From NCBI RefSeq assembly GCF_023375815.1, contig NZ_CP067412.1, positions 248,001 through 312,000 of the forward strand: a DNA stretch of 64,000 bases. The letters are read 5' to 3'. Shown here in pieces: positions 1-8,890 of this stretch. Source of the stretch: Pseudomonas sp. HS6 (GTDB lineage Bacteria > Pseudomonadota > Gammaproteobacteria > Pseudomonadales > Pseudomonadaceae). Position 1 is the stretch's first letter; every line of letters starts with the position of its first letter. The translations under genes were made by a program, and so were the position numbers. The notes beneath the pieces are model-generated. The model was given only the letters and a program-made list of their open reading frames with translations. It was not told the DNA's origin and searched no databases.

Positions 1-1
1 T

Positions 2-349
2 CACGCCGCGCCCGGCACCTTGCCGGCGGAACTGGCCGCACAGCGTTTCGACCTGGCGCTGGTGGTCGATTGCCTCGAACATTTGCCCAAGCGCGACGGC
101 CTGAATCTGCTCGGCGGGATTCGCAACCTCAACGCCAGCCGCATCGCGGTGCTGGCGGATCTGTCGGCCAGCGGCTGGCAGGAAACCGACTTCTACTCGC
201 TGGCCCTGCAGGCCAGCGAGCGTTTTGCCCGCGACGAGCAGGTTCTGACCCTGTTCACCTATGATCTGCTTGACTACAAACAAGTCCCCGACTGGCTCAA
301 CTCGCGGTTCTGGGCCAATCCGGAAAACTTCGGGAAATACTGGTGGTAA
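2..349 (+). CDS. DUF6231-like protein, 3' part only
   Basis: The open frame is already running at the left edge, so the N-terminus is missing. About 115 residues remain, ending in NFGKYWW. The visible part has a VVDCLEHLP stretch reminiscent of the acidic loop of SAM-dependent methyltransferase folds, but no full methyltransferase motif set can be seen. The position directly upstream of a YchJ gene matches the Pseudomonas DUF6231 family, whose function I do not know. Its stop lies 5 nt before the next ATG, so it is probably co-transcribed with the YchJ gene. Confidence 0.7.
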   Translation, partial: HAAPGTLPAELAAQRFDLALVVDCLEHLPKRDGLNLLGGIRNLNASRIAVLADLSASGWQETDFYSLALQASERFARDEQVLTLFTYDLLDYKQVPDWLNSRFWANPENFGKYWW

Positions 350-353
350 TGCA

Positions 354-830
354 ATGAGTACAGCCATTTGCCCTTGCGGCAGCGGCAACCTGCTGGATGC
401 CTGCTGCGGCCATTATCATGCGGGCCACCCCGCACCGTGCGCCGAAGCCCTGATGCGTTCGCGCTACAGCGCCTACGTGCTGGGCCTGATCGATTATCTG
501 GTGGCGACCACCCTGCCCGCCCAGCAGACAGGGCTCGATCGCCAGTCGATCAGCGCCTGGAGCGCTTCGAGCACGTGGCTCGGGCTGGACGTCGAAAGTT
601 CGGAAGTCTTCGGCGGCCAGCCGGAACACGCCTTCGTCACCTTCACCGCGCGCTGGCACGATAGCCAGGGTGAGCACAGCCACCGCGAGCGCTCATCCTT
701 CGTGCAGAACGCCGGTCACTGGTACTTCATTGACCCGACCGTGCAGCTCAAATTGGGCCGCAACGATGCCTGCCCGTGCACCAGCGGCCAGAAGTTCAAG
801 AAGTGCTGTGCGGGGTATTTCGGCAGCTGA
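354..830 (+). CDS. YchJ family protein (UPF0225) with two SEC-C motifs
   Basis: 158 residues. The N-terminal [14 protein letters not shown] and the C-terminal [13 protein letters not shown] are two SEC-C type zinc-binding motifs flanking the NTF2-like YchJ middle domain ([13 protein letters not shown]). This is the full length and layout expected of the UPF0225 family. The ATG at 354 was chosen over upstream in-frame starts because family members begin right before the first Cys motif and because it clears the upstream stop. The family role is not established. SEC-C motifs in SecA bind zinc and contact SecB and ribosomes, but that role cannot be transferred here with certainty. Confidence 0.9.
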   Translation: MSTAICPCGSGNLLDACCGHYHAGHPAPCAEALMRSRYSAYVLGLIDYLVATTLPAQQTGLDRQSISAWSASSTWLGLDVESSEVFGGQPEHAFVTFTARWHDSQGEHSHRERSSFVQNAGHWYFIDPTVQLKLGRNDACPCTSGQKFKKCCAGYFGS

Positions 831-861
831 GGCTAGACTGGGCAGCAAAGGGAGTTAAACC

Positions 862-1362
862 ATGCTCGGTCAATGGCGCACGTTCAAGGCTTTCACACTG
901 CTCATGCTCCTGGGGATCAGCTTCTCGGGGCTCGGCGGCTGCGCCTCATGGTTCGCCGACGACACCCTCGACCCCGCCGTGCATCTGGTGAAAGTCGAAG
1001 TGGTGCGCGCCAAGTTGCTGGAGCAGAAATTCATCCTGCACTTTCGCATCGACAACCCCAACGACAGCGACCTGACCGTGCGCGGCCTGGAATACCGCGT
1101 GCATCTGTCCGACATGTTGTTGGCCGAGGGCGAGCATGAGCACTGGATCACGGTCGGCCCCAAAAGCAGTGCTTTCTATAAAGTGCCGATCCGCACCAAC
1201 CTGTGGCCGAAGGTCAAAGAGGTGGTGAAAATGCTGAAGAATCCGCACCAGCAGATTCCCTATCGCCTGCAGGGCGAGATGGAAACCGGTTTATTCATCG
1301 CCCACTACGTGCACCTGGAGCGCAATGGCGTGATAATCCCCGCCGATTTGATTACGGAGTGA
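862..1362 (+). CDS. LEA type 2 family lipoprotein
   Basis: 166 residues. It begins with a short basic segment and a hydrophobic stretch ending in the lipobox LGGC, so it is predicted to be a lipoprotein. The rest matches the water-stress/hypersensitive-response LEA14-like fold: [19 protein letters not shown] followed by the typical DNPND turn, then [17 protein letters not shown]. In Pseudomonas this gene usually sits next to YchJ and the small SEC-C gene, as here. Its stop TGA lies 6 nt before the ATG of the next gene, suggesting one transcript. A role in envelope stress or desiccation is inferred from the fold name only. Confidence 0.85.
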   Translation: MLGQWRTFKAFTLLMLLGISFSGLGGCASWFADDTLDPAVHLVKVEVVRAKLLEQKFILHFRIDNPNDSDLTVRGLEYRVHLSDMLLAEGEHEHWITVGPKSSAFYKVPIRTNLWPKVKEVVKMLKNPHQQIPYRLQGEMETGLFIAHYVHLERNGVIIPADLITE

Positions 1363-1367
1363 CCCCG

Positions 1368-1580
1368 ATGACCCAGCAACCTCATGTCCATGGCCCTGAC
1401 TGCAACCACGATCATGACCATCACCAGCATGATCACGATCATGACCACGGCCATGTGCACGGCCCGAACTGCGGCCACGCCCACCAGGAACCGGTGCGCA
1501 ACGCCCTGAAAGACGTTGGCCGCAACGACCCTTGCCCATGCGGCAACGGCAAGAAATTCAAGAAGTGCCACGGCGCTTGA
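1368..1580 (+). CDS. Small His-rich SEC-C metal-binding protein
   Basis: 70 residues. The first 40 contain a run of His-Asp repeats with two HGP(D/N)C motifs, giving more than a dozen histidines. The end is a complete SEC-C motif, [16 protein letters not shown]. The ATG at 1368 follows the lipoprotein stop closely and avoids running back into that gene. The composition suggests a divalent metal (zinc, nickel or cobalt) chelating or storage protein; that is inference. It is the second SEC-C gene within 1 kb. Confidence 0.85.
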   Translation: MTQQPHVHGPDCNHDHDHHQHDHDHDHGHVHGPNCGHAHQEPVRNALKDVGRNDPCPCGNGKKFKKCHGA

Positions 1581-1619
1581 TGTTTCAGGTAAATACTTTC
1601 TTCGCCTGATACACCACCA

Positions 1620-1701
1620 ATCGCGAGCAAGCTCGCTCCCACAGGGATCGCGTTCCGTCAGGAGCAACTCGGTCAAATGTGGGAGCTGGCTTGCCAGCGA
1701 T
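1620..1701. repeat. REPIN (inverted REP pair)
   Basis: Two REP-like units in inverted orientation, ATCGCGAGCAAGCTCGCTCC (from 1620) and GGGAGCTGGCTTGCCAGCGA (ending near 1701), about 33 nt apart. The whole can fold into one long hairpin. This is the common extragenic palindrome pair of P. fluorescens genomes, mobilised in trans by RAYT transposases. It lies in the gap between convergent genes. Confidence 0.8.
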
Positions 1702-1725
1702 GGCGACGGCCCATTCAGCAAAGCC

Positions 1726-2283
1726 TTATCGGGCCGCCAGAATCTCAGCGCTACTGATCACCGTCGCATACTCCCCGTGCAGATTCCCCAGCGACATCCC
1801 GTGCACCTCTTCAGCCGAACGCGGCGTGCCGAAATAATCGGCCTTGTCGAAGGTAAAGCACGCATCCTCCGCCACCCACGTATCGAACCCCAGATTGCCC
1901 GCCGTGCGTGCCGTGGACTCCACTGAGTTGTTCGTCGCCACGCCGACGATCACCAGTTGCCCGATCCCCGCCTCACGCAACTTCACTTCAAGCCCCGTCG
2001 CACAGAACGCATCCGGCACCTTTTTCTGGATCAGCCATTCTCCATCCTTCGGCAAGAACCTTTCCTGGAAATCCACGCCTGACTGCTCGGGCCAGAACAC
2101 CGAATCCGGTGAGCGCGACAAGTGCTGCACGTGGATCACTGGCCGCCCGCTGCGCCGCCAAAAGTTCAGCAAGTCGAGGATTCGCTCTTCGGCCAACGGA
2201 TTATTCCGCCGCCCCAGACGCGGTTCCAGAATGCCTTTTTGCTGGTCGATGATGATCAGTGCTGCGTTGGCCTTGAGTTCCAT
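1726..2283 (-). CDS. Isochorismatase-fold (cysteine hydrolase family) protein with Ser at the Cys position
   Basis: 185 residues from the ATG at 2283; a GTG at 2298 would add five residues but has a poorer upstream context. The fold is clear: ALIIIDQQKGIL carries the first catalytic Asp, QKKVPDAF supplies the Lys, and VIVGVATNNSVESTART aligns with the family's T-x-x-C-V-x-x-T-A block. The residue at the nucleophilic Cys position is Ser. EntB/PhzD-type isochorismatases also lack this Cys, while nicotinamidases and other amidases need it, so amidase activity should not be assumed. It is convergent with the upstream SEC-C gene and divergent from the GST gene. The substrate is unknown. Confidence 0.85.
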   Translation of the reverse strand: MELKANAALIIIDQQKGILEPRLGRRNNPLAEERILDLLNFWRRSGRPVIHVQHLSRSPDSVFWPEQSGVDFQERFLPKDGEWLIQKKVPDAFCATGLEVKLREAGIGQLVIVGVATNNSVESTARTAGNLGFDTWVAEDACFTFDKADYFGTPRSAEEVHGMSLGNLHGEYATVISSAEILAAR

Positions 2284-2430
2284 GGCGATTTTTCTCACGC
2301 GGGGTCATTGAATTTCTCGCACTTGAGCATCACTTCCTGTCACTAAGCAAGCTATCGAACGCAAACAGGACGACCTGAAGCCGGCGTTTGCTGTCCGCAC
2401 GTAAGCCATTTTCCTGATTTGGAGCTTTCC

Positions 2431-3075
2431 ATGATCGACCTGTATTACTGGACCACGCCCAACGGCCACAAGATTTCCCTGTTCCTCGAAGAGGCCGGCC
2501 TGCGCTACGACGTGCACCCGATCAACATCAGTCAGGGCGAGCAGTTCCAGCCGCACTTCCTGAAGATCGCCCCGAACAATCGCATCCCGGCCATCGTCGA
2601 TCATGAACCGGCCGACGGCGGCGAGCCGTTGTCGCTGTTCGAGTCCGGGGCGATTCTGCTGTACCTCGCGGAAAAGACCGGGAAGTTTCTGCCCAAGGAT
2701 CTGCGTGGCCGCCAGGTGGCGCTGCAATGGCTGTTCTGGCAGATGGGCGGGCTGGGGCCGATGGCCGGGCAGAACCATCACTTCAGCCAATTTGCCCCGG
2801 AAAAAATCCCCTACGCGATCAAGCGCTACATCGATGAAACCGCGCGTCTGTACGGGGTGCTGGACAAGCAGTTGGCCAACAACACGTTCGTCGCCGGCAG
2901 CGAATACAGCATCGCCGACATGGCGATCTATCCGTGGATCGTCTCCCACAAATGGCAGAGCCAGAACCTGGAAGACTTCCCGAATGTGCAGCGCTGGTTC
3001 AATCACATCAAGGATCGCCCGGCGACCGTGAAGGCCTACGCGCTGGTGCAAAAGATCAATCCGCCGAAGGCTTGA
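2431..3075 (+). CDS. yfcG: Glutathione S-transferase, disulfide-bond oxidoreductase YfcG type
   Basis: 214 residues. The N-terminal thioredoxin fold reads YYWTTPNGHKISLFLEEAGL, with the TPNG segment and the later NNRIPAIVDH and SLFESGAILLYLAEKTG motifs typical of E. coli YfcG/YghU. The WLFWQMGGLGPMAGQNHHF block is the signature of this Nu-class subgroup, which has GSH-dependent disulfide-bond reductase activity rather than classic conjugating activity. The ATG at 2431 follows GGAG at 2421-2424. In P. aeruginosa a GST gene likewise sits close to quiP. Confidence 0.9.
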   Translation: MIDLYYWTTPNGHKISLFLEEAGLRYDVHPINISQGEQFQPHFLKIAPNNRIPAIVDHEPADGGEPLSLFESGAILLYLAEKTGKFLPKDLRGRQVALQWLFWQMGGLGPMAGQNHHFSQFAPEKIPYAIKRYIDETARLYGVLDKQLANNTFVAGSEYSIADMAIYPWIVSHKWQSQNLEDFPNVQRWFNHIKDRPATVKAYALVQKINPPKA

Positions 3076-3087
3076 GTCACCCAGCAC

Positions 3088-3113
3088 GATCGTTCCCGTA
3101 CGCGGGAACGATC
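3088..3113. repeat. Perfect 11-bp inverted repeat downstream of yfcG
   Basis: GATCGTTCCCG and CGGGAACGATC are separated by TACG. No T-run follows, so it is a weak candidate for an intrinsic terminator. It resembles the ATCGTTCCC...GGGAACGAT extragenic palindromes common in Pseudomonas. Confidence 0.6.
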
Positions 3114-3221
3114 AACGGGAAGAAATAACCGCTCGCCCCGCTTGCGCGGCCCCCTCCTGCTCACTAACGTAGCGGCTTTATTGCGCCCCCCCAGCCTCTA
3201 TACCCCCGCAGGAGCTTTGCC

Positions 3222-5672
3222 ATGGCCTCGCCAGCCCTTTCACATTTTCTTCCCCGGTTCGGCGTTGCCGCAGCAGTGACCGGTGTCTTGAGCCTCTCCG
3301 GTTGCCAGACCTGGAACGCTCAGGACACCCTCCCGCCAACCTCCGGTGTGCAGCCGCTCAAGGGCCTGGCGCAGAACGTTTCGGTACGCCGCAACGCCAT
3401 GGGCATGCCGCTGATCGAAAGCAACAGCTTCCACGATGCGCTGTTCGCCCTCGGCTATGTGCACGCCAGCGACCGTATCAATCAAATGGTCACCCTGCGC
3501 CTGCTGGCTCAGGGTCGTCTGGCGGAAATGTCCGGTGCGTCGATGCTCGACGCCGACCGCTACATGCGCGCCGTCAACCTGAAGAAAAGCGCCGGCGAGC
3601 TGTACAAGGCCTCGTCGCCACGGCTCAAGCGCTTCTTCGAAGTTTATGCACGGGGCGTCAACGCCTACCTGTTCCGCTACGCCGACAAATTGCCGGGCGA
3701 TCTGGTCTCCAGCGGTTACAAGCCGGAATACTGGAAACCGGAAGATTCAGCGCTGATTTTCTGCCTGCTGAACTTCAGCCAGTCGGCCAACCTGCCGGAA
3801 GAAATCGCTTCGTTGGTGCTGGCGCAGACCGTGACCACCGACAAACTGGCCTGGTTGACCCCGTCTGCGCCCGACGAGAAGCTGCCGATGGCCGAAGCCG
3901 ACAAGCTGCAAGGCATCAAGCTCAACGGGCAGATTCCAGGCCTGAACGAACTGAGCAACGCCAGCGAACAACTGGCGGCGATGAACCTGCTCGGCGCCAG
4001 CACTTCGAACAACTGGGCGATTGCCCCGCAACGCAGCCGCAGCGGCAAGAGCCTGCTGGCCAGCGACAGTCATGGGCCGCTGGCCGCGCCGTCGCTGTGG
4101 AGTTTCGTACAGATTCACGCACCGAAGTATCAAGCCGCTGGCGTAACAGTGGCCGGTCTGCCGATGGTGCTGGGCGGTTTCAATGGCAAAGTGGCGTGGA
4201 GCCTGACCAGCGTGTTCGGTGACAACCAGGACCTGTTCCTGGAAAAAATCCGTCGCCAGGGCAGCAGCCTGACCTACGAGGTCAACGGTAAATGGCAGCC
4301 ACTGGGCGTGCGCAACGAAACCTACTTCGTCAAAGGCCAGCGGCCGATTCGCGAAGCGGTGTACGAAACCCGCCACGGCGCGCTGCTCAACAGTGCCCAG
4401 GCCGCCGTTCAAGGCGCAGGTTTCGGCCTGGCCTTGCAGACGCCGAGCTTCACCGACGACAAATCCCTCGATGCGTTTTTCGATCTGAGCCGTGCGCAAA
4501 CCGTTGAACGCGCGTCCGACGCCAGCCGGGAAATCCGCGCCATCGCGCTGAACCTTGTGTTCGCCGACGCCAGCAACATCGGCTGGCAAGTCACCGGGCG
4601 TTTCCCGAACCGCCGCGAAGGCGAAGGCCTGCTGCCATCGCCGGGCTGGGAAGGTCGCTACGACTGGGACGGTTACGCCGACCCGATGCTGCACCCGTAC
4701 GATCAGGACCCGAGCCAGGGCTGGCTCGGCACCGCCAACCAGCGCGTCATTCCTCACGGTTACGGCATGCAACTGTCCAACTCCTGGGCAGCGCCGGAGC
4801 GCGGCGAACGCCTGGCCGAACTGGCCGGCGGCGCCAAGCATGACGGTCGCAGCATGATCGCCATGCAGTACGACCAGACCACAACCTTCGCCGCCAAGCT
4901 GAAGAAAATGTTCGAAGCCCCTGGCATGGCGCAACCGCTGAAACAGGCGATCGACGCCCTGCCGGAAGCTGACCGCAGCAAGGCTCGCGAGGCCTACACC
5001 CGTCTGATGGCGTTCGACGGCAAGCTCAGCCCGACCTCCGCTGACGCAGCAATCTACGAGCTGTTCCTGCAGGAAAGCATGAAACAGATCTTCCTCGACG
5101 AACTCGGCCCGCAAAGCAGCCCGGCGTGGAAAGCGTTTATCGCCAATGGCGATTTGTCCTACTCGGCACAAGCCGACCACCTGCTGGGCCGTGAGGACAG
5201 TCCGTTCTGGGACGACGCCCGCACACCGCAAAAAGAAGATAAACCGGCCATCCTCGCCCGTAGCCTGGCGGCGGCGATCAGTGCCGGCGACAGTCAGTTG
5301 GGTGGCGACCACAAAGCCTGGCAGTGGGGCAAACTGCACCGTTACGAATGGAAGAATGCCAACGGCCAGACTGTTCGCGGACCGCTCGCGGCCGGTGGCG
5401 ATCACACGACGCTGAATACGGCGGCGTTTGCTTGGGGTCAGGACTTCAACACCACGCGTGCGCCGTCGATGCGCTTTATCGTCGACTTCGGTCAGAGCGA
5501 ACCGCTGATGGGGCAGAACGGTACGGGGCAATCGGGTAATCCGGTGAGCCCGAACTACCTGAACGGGATCGATCCTTGGCTGAAGGGCCAGTACATCGGG
5601 TTGCCGATGCAGCCGCAGAACTTTGATCGGGTGTATGGCAAGACGCGGTTGACGCTTACTCCCGGGAAATAG
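3222..5672 (+). CDS. quiP: Acyl-homoserine lactone acylase QuiP (penicillin acylase family)
   Basis: 816 residues, Ntn-hydrolase of the penicillin G acylase family. An N-terminal hydrophobic segment ends in LSLSGC, a possible lipobox or signal for export. The alpha subunit follows, with the GYVHASDR motif. The autoprocessing site sits at ASTSNNW, where Ser262 would become the N-terminal nucleophile of the beta subunit. QuiP of P. aeruginosa (PA1032) cleaves the acyl chain of long-chain AHL signals. The length, the start (AGGAGC upstream of ATG 3222) and the GST neighbour fit quiP. No luxI/luxR-type gene is visible in the window. Action on beta-lactams or other amides cannot be excluded from sequence. 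Confidence 0.88.
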   Translation: MASPALSHFLPRFGVAAAVTGVLSLSGCQTWNAQDTLPPTSGVQPLKGLAQNVSVRRNAMGMPLIESNSFHDALFALGYVHASDRINQMVTLRLLAQGRLAEMSGASMLDADRYMRAVNLKKSAGELYKASSPRLKRFFEVYARGVNAYLFRYADKLPGDLVSSGYKPEYWKPEDSALIFCLLNFSQSANLPEEIASLVLAQTVTTDKLAWLTPSAPDEKLPMAEADKLQGIKLNGQIPGLNELSNASEQLAAMNLLGASTSNNWAIAPQRSRSGKSLLASDSHGPLAAPSLWSFVQIHAPKYQAAGVTVAGLPMVLGGFNGKVAWSLTSVFGDNQDLFLEKIRRQGSSLTYEVNGKWQPLGVRNETYFVKGQRPIREAVYETRHGALLNSAQAAVQGAGFGLALQTPSFTDDKSLDAFFDLSRAQTVERASDASREIRAIALNLVFADASNIGWQVTGRFPNRREGEGLLPSPGWEGRYDWDGYADPMLHPYDQDPSQGWLGTANQRVIPHGYGMQLSNSWAAPERGERLAELAGGAKHDGRSMIAMQYDQTTTFAAKLKKMFEAPGMAQPLKQAIDALPEADRSKAREAYTRLMAFDGKLSPTSADAAIYELFLQESMKQIFLDELGPQSSPAWKAFIANGDLSYSAQADHLLGREDSPFWDDARTPQKEDKPAILARSLAAAISAGDSQLGGDHKAWQWGKLHRYEWKNANGQTVRGPLAAGGDHTTLNTAAFAWGQDFNTTRAPSMRFIVDFGQSEPLMGQNGTGQSGNPVSPNYLNGIDPWLKGQYIGLPMQPQNFDRVYGKTRLTLTPGK

Positions 5673-5699
5673 TCGTCGCCCCCCACAAGATCAAAAGCC

Positions 5700-5876
5700 C
5701 CCTCACCCTAACCCTCTCCCTTAGGGAGAGGGGACTGATCGGGGGATAGTTGAGAAATACGCCGACGTGAAAGATCTTTGGCGAATCCATAATCGACTCG
5801 ATTTCACAGGTCGATGTATCCCGCCAGACACCTCCGTAGGCTCCCTCTCCCCCCGGGAGAGGGCTGGGGTGAGGGT
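5700..5876. repeat. REPIN of the CCCTCACCCTAACCCTCTCC type
   Basis: The left unit 5700-5733 (CCCTCACCCTAACCCTCTCC then AGGGAGAGGG) and the right unit 5842-5876 (CCCTCTCC, GGGAGAGGGC, GGGGTGAGGG) are inverted relative to each other with about 110 nt between them. They fill most of the 279-nt gap between quiP and the exonuclease gene. No gene is visible in this gap. Confidence 0.8.
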
Positions 5877-5951
5877 GCTTTTAAAAATCAATCGAACTTC
5901 TGACTTCGCGCAAACCTCATAGCTAACAAGTCCCTCCATTCCGGTAACGCC

Positions 5952-6986
5952 ATGGACCTTGTTATCGCCCGCCCCGAAGGCCTGTACTGCCCCGCCGGGG
6001 ATTTCTACATTGATCCGTGGCGCCCGGTCGAACGCGCGGTGATCACGCATGCCCACGGCGATCACGCCCGCACCGGCAACGCACACTATCTGGCCGCCAG
6101 CGCCGGCGAAGGGATTCTGCGTGCACGACTGGGTCAGGACATCAACCTGCAAACGCTCGGGTACGGCCAGCGCCTGACTCACCACGGCGTCACCTTGAGT
6201 TTTCACCCCGCCGGACACGTTCTGGGCTCGGCTCAGGTGCGTCTGGAATACGGTGGTGAAGTCTGGGTTGCATCCGGCGACTACAAGATCGAGCCCGATG
6301 GCACCTGCGCGCCCTTCGAACCCGTGCGCTGCCACACTTTTATCACCGAATCGACCTTCGGCCTGCCGATCTACCGCTGGCAGCCGCAAGCGCAGGTATT
6401 TGGCGAGATCAATCAGTGGTGGCAGGCGAATATCGACGCCGGTAAGGCCAGCGTGCTGTTTTGCTATTCCTTCGGCAAAGCGCAGCGAATCCTGCACGGC
6501 ATCGACGAAACCCTCGGCCCGATCCTCAGCCACGGCGCGGTCGAACCGCTGAACCGGGTCTATCGCGAGGCTGGCGTGTACTTGCCACCGACGATCTACG
6601 CCGGCGACGTGAAGAAAAACGATCCCTTGATGCGTCAGGCACTGGTCATCGCCCCGCCCTCGGCTGGTGGCAGCAGCTGGATGCGACGTTTCGGCGACTA
6701 CAGCGACAGTTTCGCCAGTGGCTGGATGCGCCTGCGCGGCACCCGCCGCCGGCGCGGCGTGGATCGCGGTTTCGTGCTCTCGGATCACGCCGACTGGCCC
6801 GGCCTGTTGTGGGCCATCGAACAGACCGGCGCCGAGCGAGTGATGGTCACCCACGGTTCGATCGGCGTGCTGGTCCGCCACTTGCGCGAAAAAGGTCTGG
6901 ACGCCCAGGGCTTCAACACCGAATACGGTGACGATGAACAAGACAACATTACTGTCGAACCCGCCGTCGCCGAGGTGCAACCATGA
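5952..6986 (+). CDS. Ligase-associated DNA exonuclease (metallo-beta-lactamase / beta-CASP-like)
   Basis: 344 residues. The metallo-beta-lactamase metal site HAHGDHARTG appears near residue 35, with FHPAGHVLGSAQV and later ASGDYK and LSDHADWPG, as in the SNM1/CPSF-like nuclease group. It overlaps the next gene by 4 nt (ATGA at 6983-6986), the translational coupling usual for the exonuclease-ligase pair of bacterial Lhr-core repair operons. The family is annotated as a DNA end-processing nuclease working with the ATP-dependent ligase. The pathway role is inferred from this association. Confidence 0.9.
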   Translation: MDLVIARPEGLYCPAGDFYIDPWRPVERAVITHAHGDHARTGNAHYLAASAGEGILRARLGQDINLQTLGYGQRLTHHGVTLSFHPAGHVLGSAQVRLEYGGEVWVASGDYKIEPDGTCAPFEPVRCHTFITESTFGLPIYRWQPQAQVFGEINQWWQANIDAGKASVLFCYSFGKAQRILHGIDETLGPILSHGAVEPLNRVYREAGVYLPPTIYAGDVKKNDPLMRQALVIAPPSAGGSSWMRRFGDYSDSFASGWMRLRGTRRRRGVDRGFVLSDHADWPGLLWAIEQTGAERVMVTHGSIGVLVRHLREKGLDAQGFNTEYGDDEQDNITVEPAVAEVQP

Positions 6987-8671
6987 AAGACTTCGCCGGG
7001 TTGTACGCCGAACTCGACGCCACCACCTCCAGCAACGCGAAACTCGCGGCCATGCAAAGCTATTTCGCTCAGGCCGCTCCGGAAGATGCTGCCTGGGCGG
7101 TTTACTTTCTGTCCGGCGGGCGGCCTCGGCAACTGGTCCCGGTGCGGATCCTGCGTGATCTGGCGGTCGAGGTGTCCGGTTTGGAGCCGTGGCTATTCGA
7201 GGAGAGCTATCAAGCTGTCGGCGATCTGGCGGAAACCATCTCACTGGTGCTGCCGGAAAATCCGCACACTTCCGAGGCCGGTCTCGCTGAATGGATCGAG
7301 CAAAAGTTGTTGCCGCTGCGGGGTGAAACCCCTGAGTACTTGGCCCGCCAGTTGCCAGCGCTGTGGGCGCAACTCGACCGGCCCAGTCTGATGCTGTGCA
7401 TCAAGTTGATCACCGGCAGTTTTCGGGTCGGTGTGTCCAAACTGCTGGTGACCCGTGCTCTGGCGTCGATGGCCGGGCTGGACAGCAAACGCGTGGCGCA
7501 ACGGTTGGTGGGTTACACCGACCTGTCCAACCGGCCGAACGCCGCCAGTTACCTGAAACTGATCGCCCCTGAATCCAGCGATGAGCACTCTCAGCGTGGC
7601 GGTCAGCCTTATCCATTCTTTCTCGCCCACGGTTTGTCGCAACCGGTCGAACAGTTCGAAGCCCTGCTCGGCCCGGCCAGCAACTGGCAAGTTGAATGGA
7701 AGTGGGACGGCATCCGCGCGCAAGTGGTCAAGCGTGATGGGCGGCTGTGGATCTGGTCTCGCGGCGAAGAACTGGTGACCGAGCGCTTCCCCGAACTCGA
7801 TACTCTTGTCCATGGGTTGCCCGACGGCACGGTGATCGACGGCGAAATCGTGGTCTGGAAAAATCCGCATCCCACCACCGAAGACGCCTTCGACCCGCAA
7901 TCGACGGCACCTCCGGCGGTGCAACCTTTTGCCCTGCTCCAGCAACGAATTGGTCGCAAGACCCTGGACAAAAAGATCCTCGAAGACGTGCCCGTGGTCG
8001 TCCTCGCCTATGACTTGCTGGAGTGGCAGGGCGAAGACTGGCGCAACCAGCCCCAGGCCCGGCGCCGCGAACAACTGGAGCGCGTCATCGCGCAGTGCAA
8101 CGACCCGGCACTGCTGCCCTCCCCGGTGCTGACCGGCAGCGACTGGTTCGACCTCGCCCGCCAGCGCGAAGCCTCACGGCGACTGGGCGTCGAGGGCATG
8201 ATGCTCAAGGCCAGGGATGCGATGTACGGCGTCGGTCGCACCAAGGACATGGGCGTTTGGTGGAAATGGAAAGTCGACCCGTTCAGTGTCGACGCGGTGT
8301 TGATCTATGCCCAGCGCGGCCATGGCCGGCGCGCCAGCCTGTATAGCGATTACACCTTTGCGGTGTGGGACGGCCCGCCCGGCGCCAGCCCGCGCGCACT
8401 GGTGCCGTTCGCCAAGGCCTATTCCGGGCTCACGGACGCGGAAATGCGCGAAGTCGACAGCATTGTGCGCAAGACCACCGTGGAAAAATTCGGCCCGGTC
8501 AGCAGCGTGACGCCCAGCCTGGTCTTCGAGCTGGGTTTCGAAGGCATCGCCCTGTCGCGCCGACACAAGAGCGGCATCGCCGTGCGCTTCCCGCGCATGC
8601 TGCGCTGGCGCCAGGACAAGACCGTCGACGAGGCGGACAGTCTGGCGACCCTGCAGAATCTGTTGGCCTGA
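6983..8671 (+). CDS. ATP-dependent DNA ligase (repair operon type)
   Basis: 562 residues. The N-terminal ligase DNA-binding domain is followed by the nucleotidyltransferase domain with motif I EWKWDGIR; the adenylated Lys is about residue 240. Motif III-like FPELDTLVHG, motif IV DGEIVVW and motifs V/Va (GMMLKARDAMYGVGR, WWKWKVDP) follow, then an OB domain. This is a bacterial ATP-dependent ligase additional to the NAD-dependent replicative LigA. It is translationally coupled to the exonuclease. Unlike the usual arrangement, the helicase gene does not follow directly; a transporter operon intervenes. Confidence 0.93.
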   Translation: MKDFAGLYAELDATTSSNAKLAAMQSYFAQAAPEDAAWAVYFLSGGRPRQLVPVRILRDLAVEVSGLEPWLFEESYQAVGDLAETISLVLPENPHTSEAGLAEWIEQKLLPLRGETPEYLARQLPALWAQLDRPSLMLCIKLITGSFRVGVSKLLVTRALASMAGLDSKRVAQRLVGYTDLSNRPNAASYLKLIAPESSDEHSQRGGQPYPFFLAHGLSQPVEQFEALLGPASNWQVEWKWDGIRAQVVKRDGRLWIWSRGEELVTERFPELDTLVHGLPDGTVIDGEIVVWKNPHPTTEDAFDPQSTAPPAVQPFALLQQRIGRKTLDKKILEDVPVVVLAYDLLEWQGEDWRNQPQARRREQLERVIAQCNDPALLPSPVLTGSDWFDLARQREASRRLGVEGMMLKARDAMYGVGRTKDMGVWWKWKVDPFSVDAVLIYAQRGHGRRASLYSDYTFAVWDGPPGASPRALVPFAKAYSGLTDAEMREVDSIVRKTTVEKFGPVSSVTPSLVFELGFEGIALSRRHKSGIAVRFPRMLRWRQDKTVDEADSLATLQNLLA

Positions 8672-8700
8672 TTCCTGTCCCCTGAAAGCCCTCCCTGCGC

Positions 8701-8777
8701 TTAAAAGGTGCAACGATTTTTCGGTGCCCGTTTTCGGGCACTGTTGCGACTGCACCCTCACTTCCTACACCTTTTAA
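8701..8777. promoter_or_regulatory. Nested inverted repeats upstream of the transporter operon
   Basis: The perfect outer arms TTAAAAGGTG (8701-8710) and CACCTTTTAA (8768-8777) enclose a hairpin GTGCCCG-TTTT-CGGGCAC (8724-8741) and a further GCAAC/GTTGC pair. The gap 8672-8890 has no gene and must hold the promoter of the transporter operon. The element could be a regulator site, an mRNA structure, or the terminator region of the ligase gene. Confidence 0.45.
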
Positions 8778-8890
8778 AACACTTGTTCGGGACTCTGGTT
8801 CGGAAATTGCTACTTTCTATAAGTCGTAAGCGTTCCAGTAACAATAATTCTGCGCCACAAGCGCTCATATTGGTTCTTAGGGATTGAATA

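Noticed and set aside
3747..5531. Long open frame on the minus strand across quiP
   Set aside because: Antisense shadow of a GC-rich gene; low-complexity Arg/Val/Gln composition, no ribosome binding site, no family motif.
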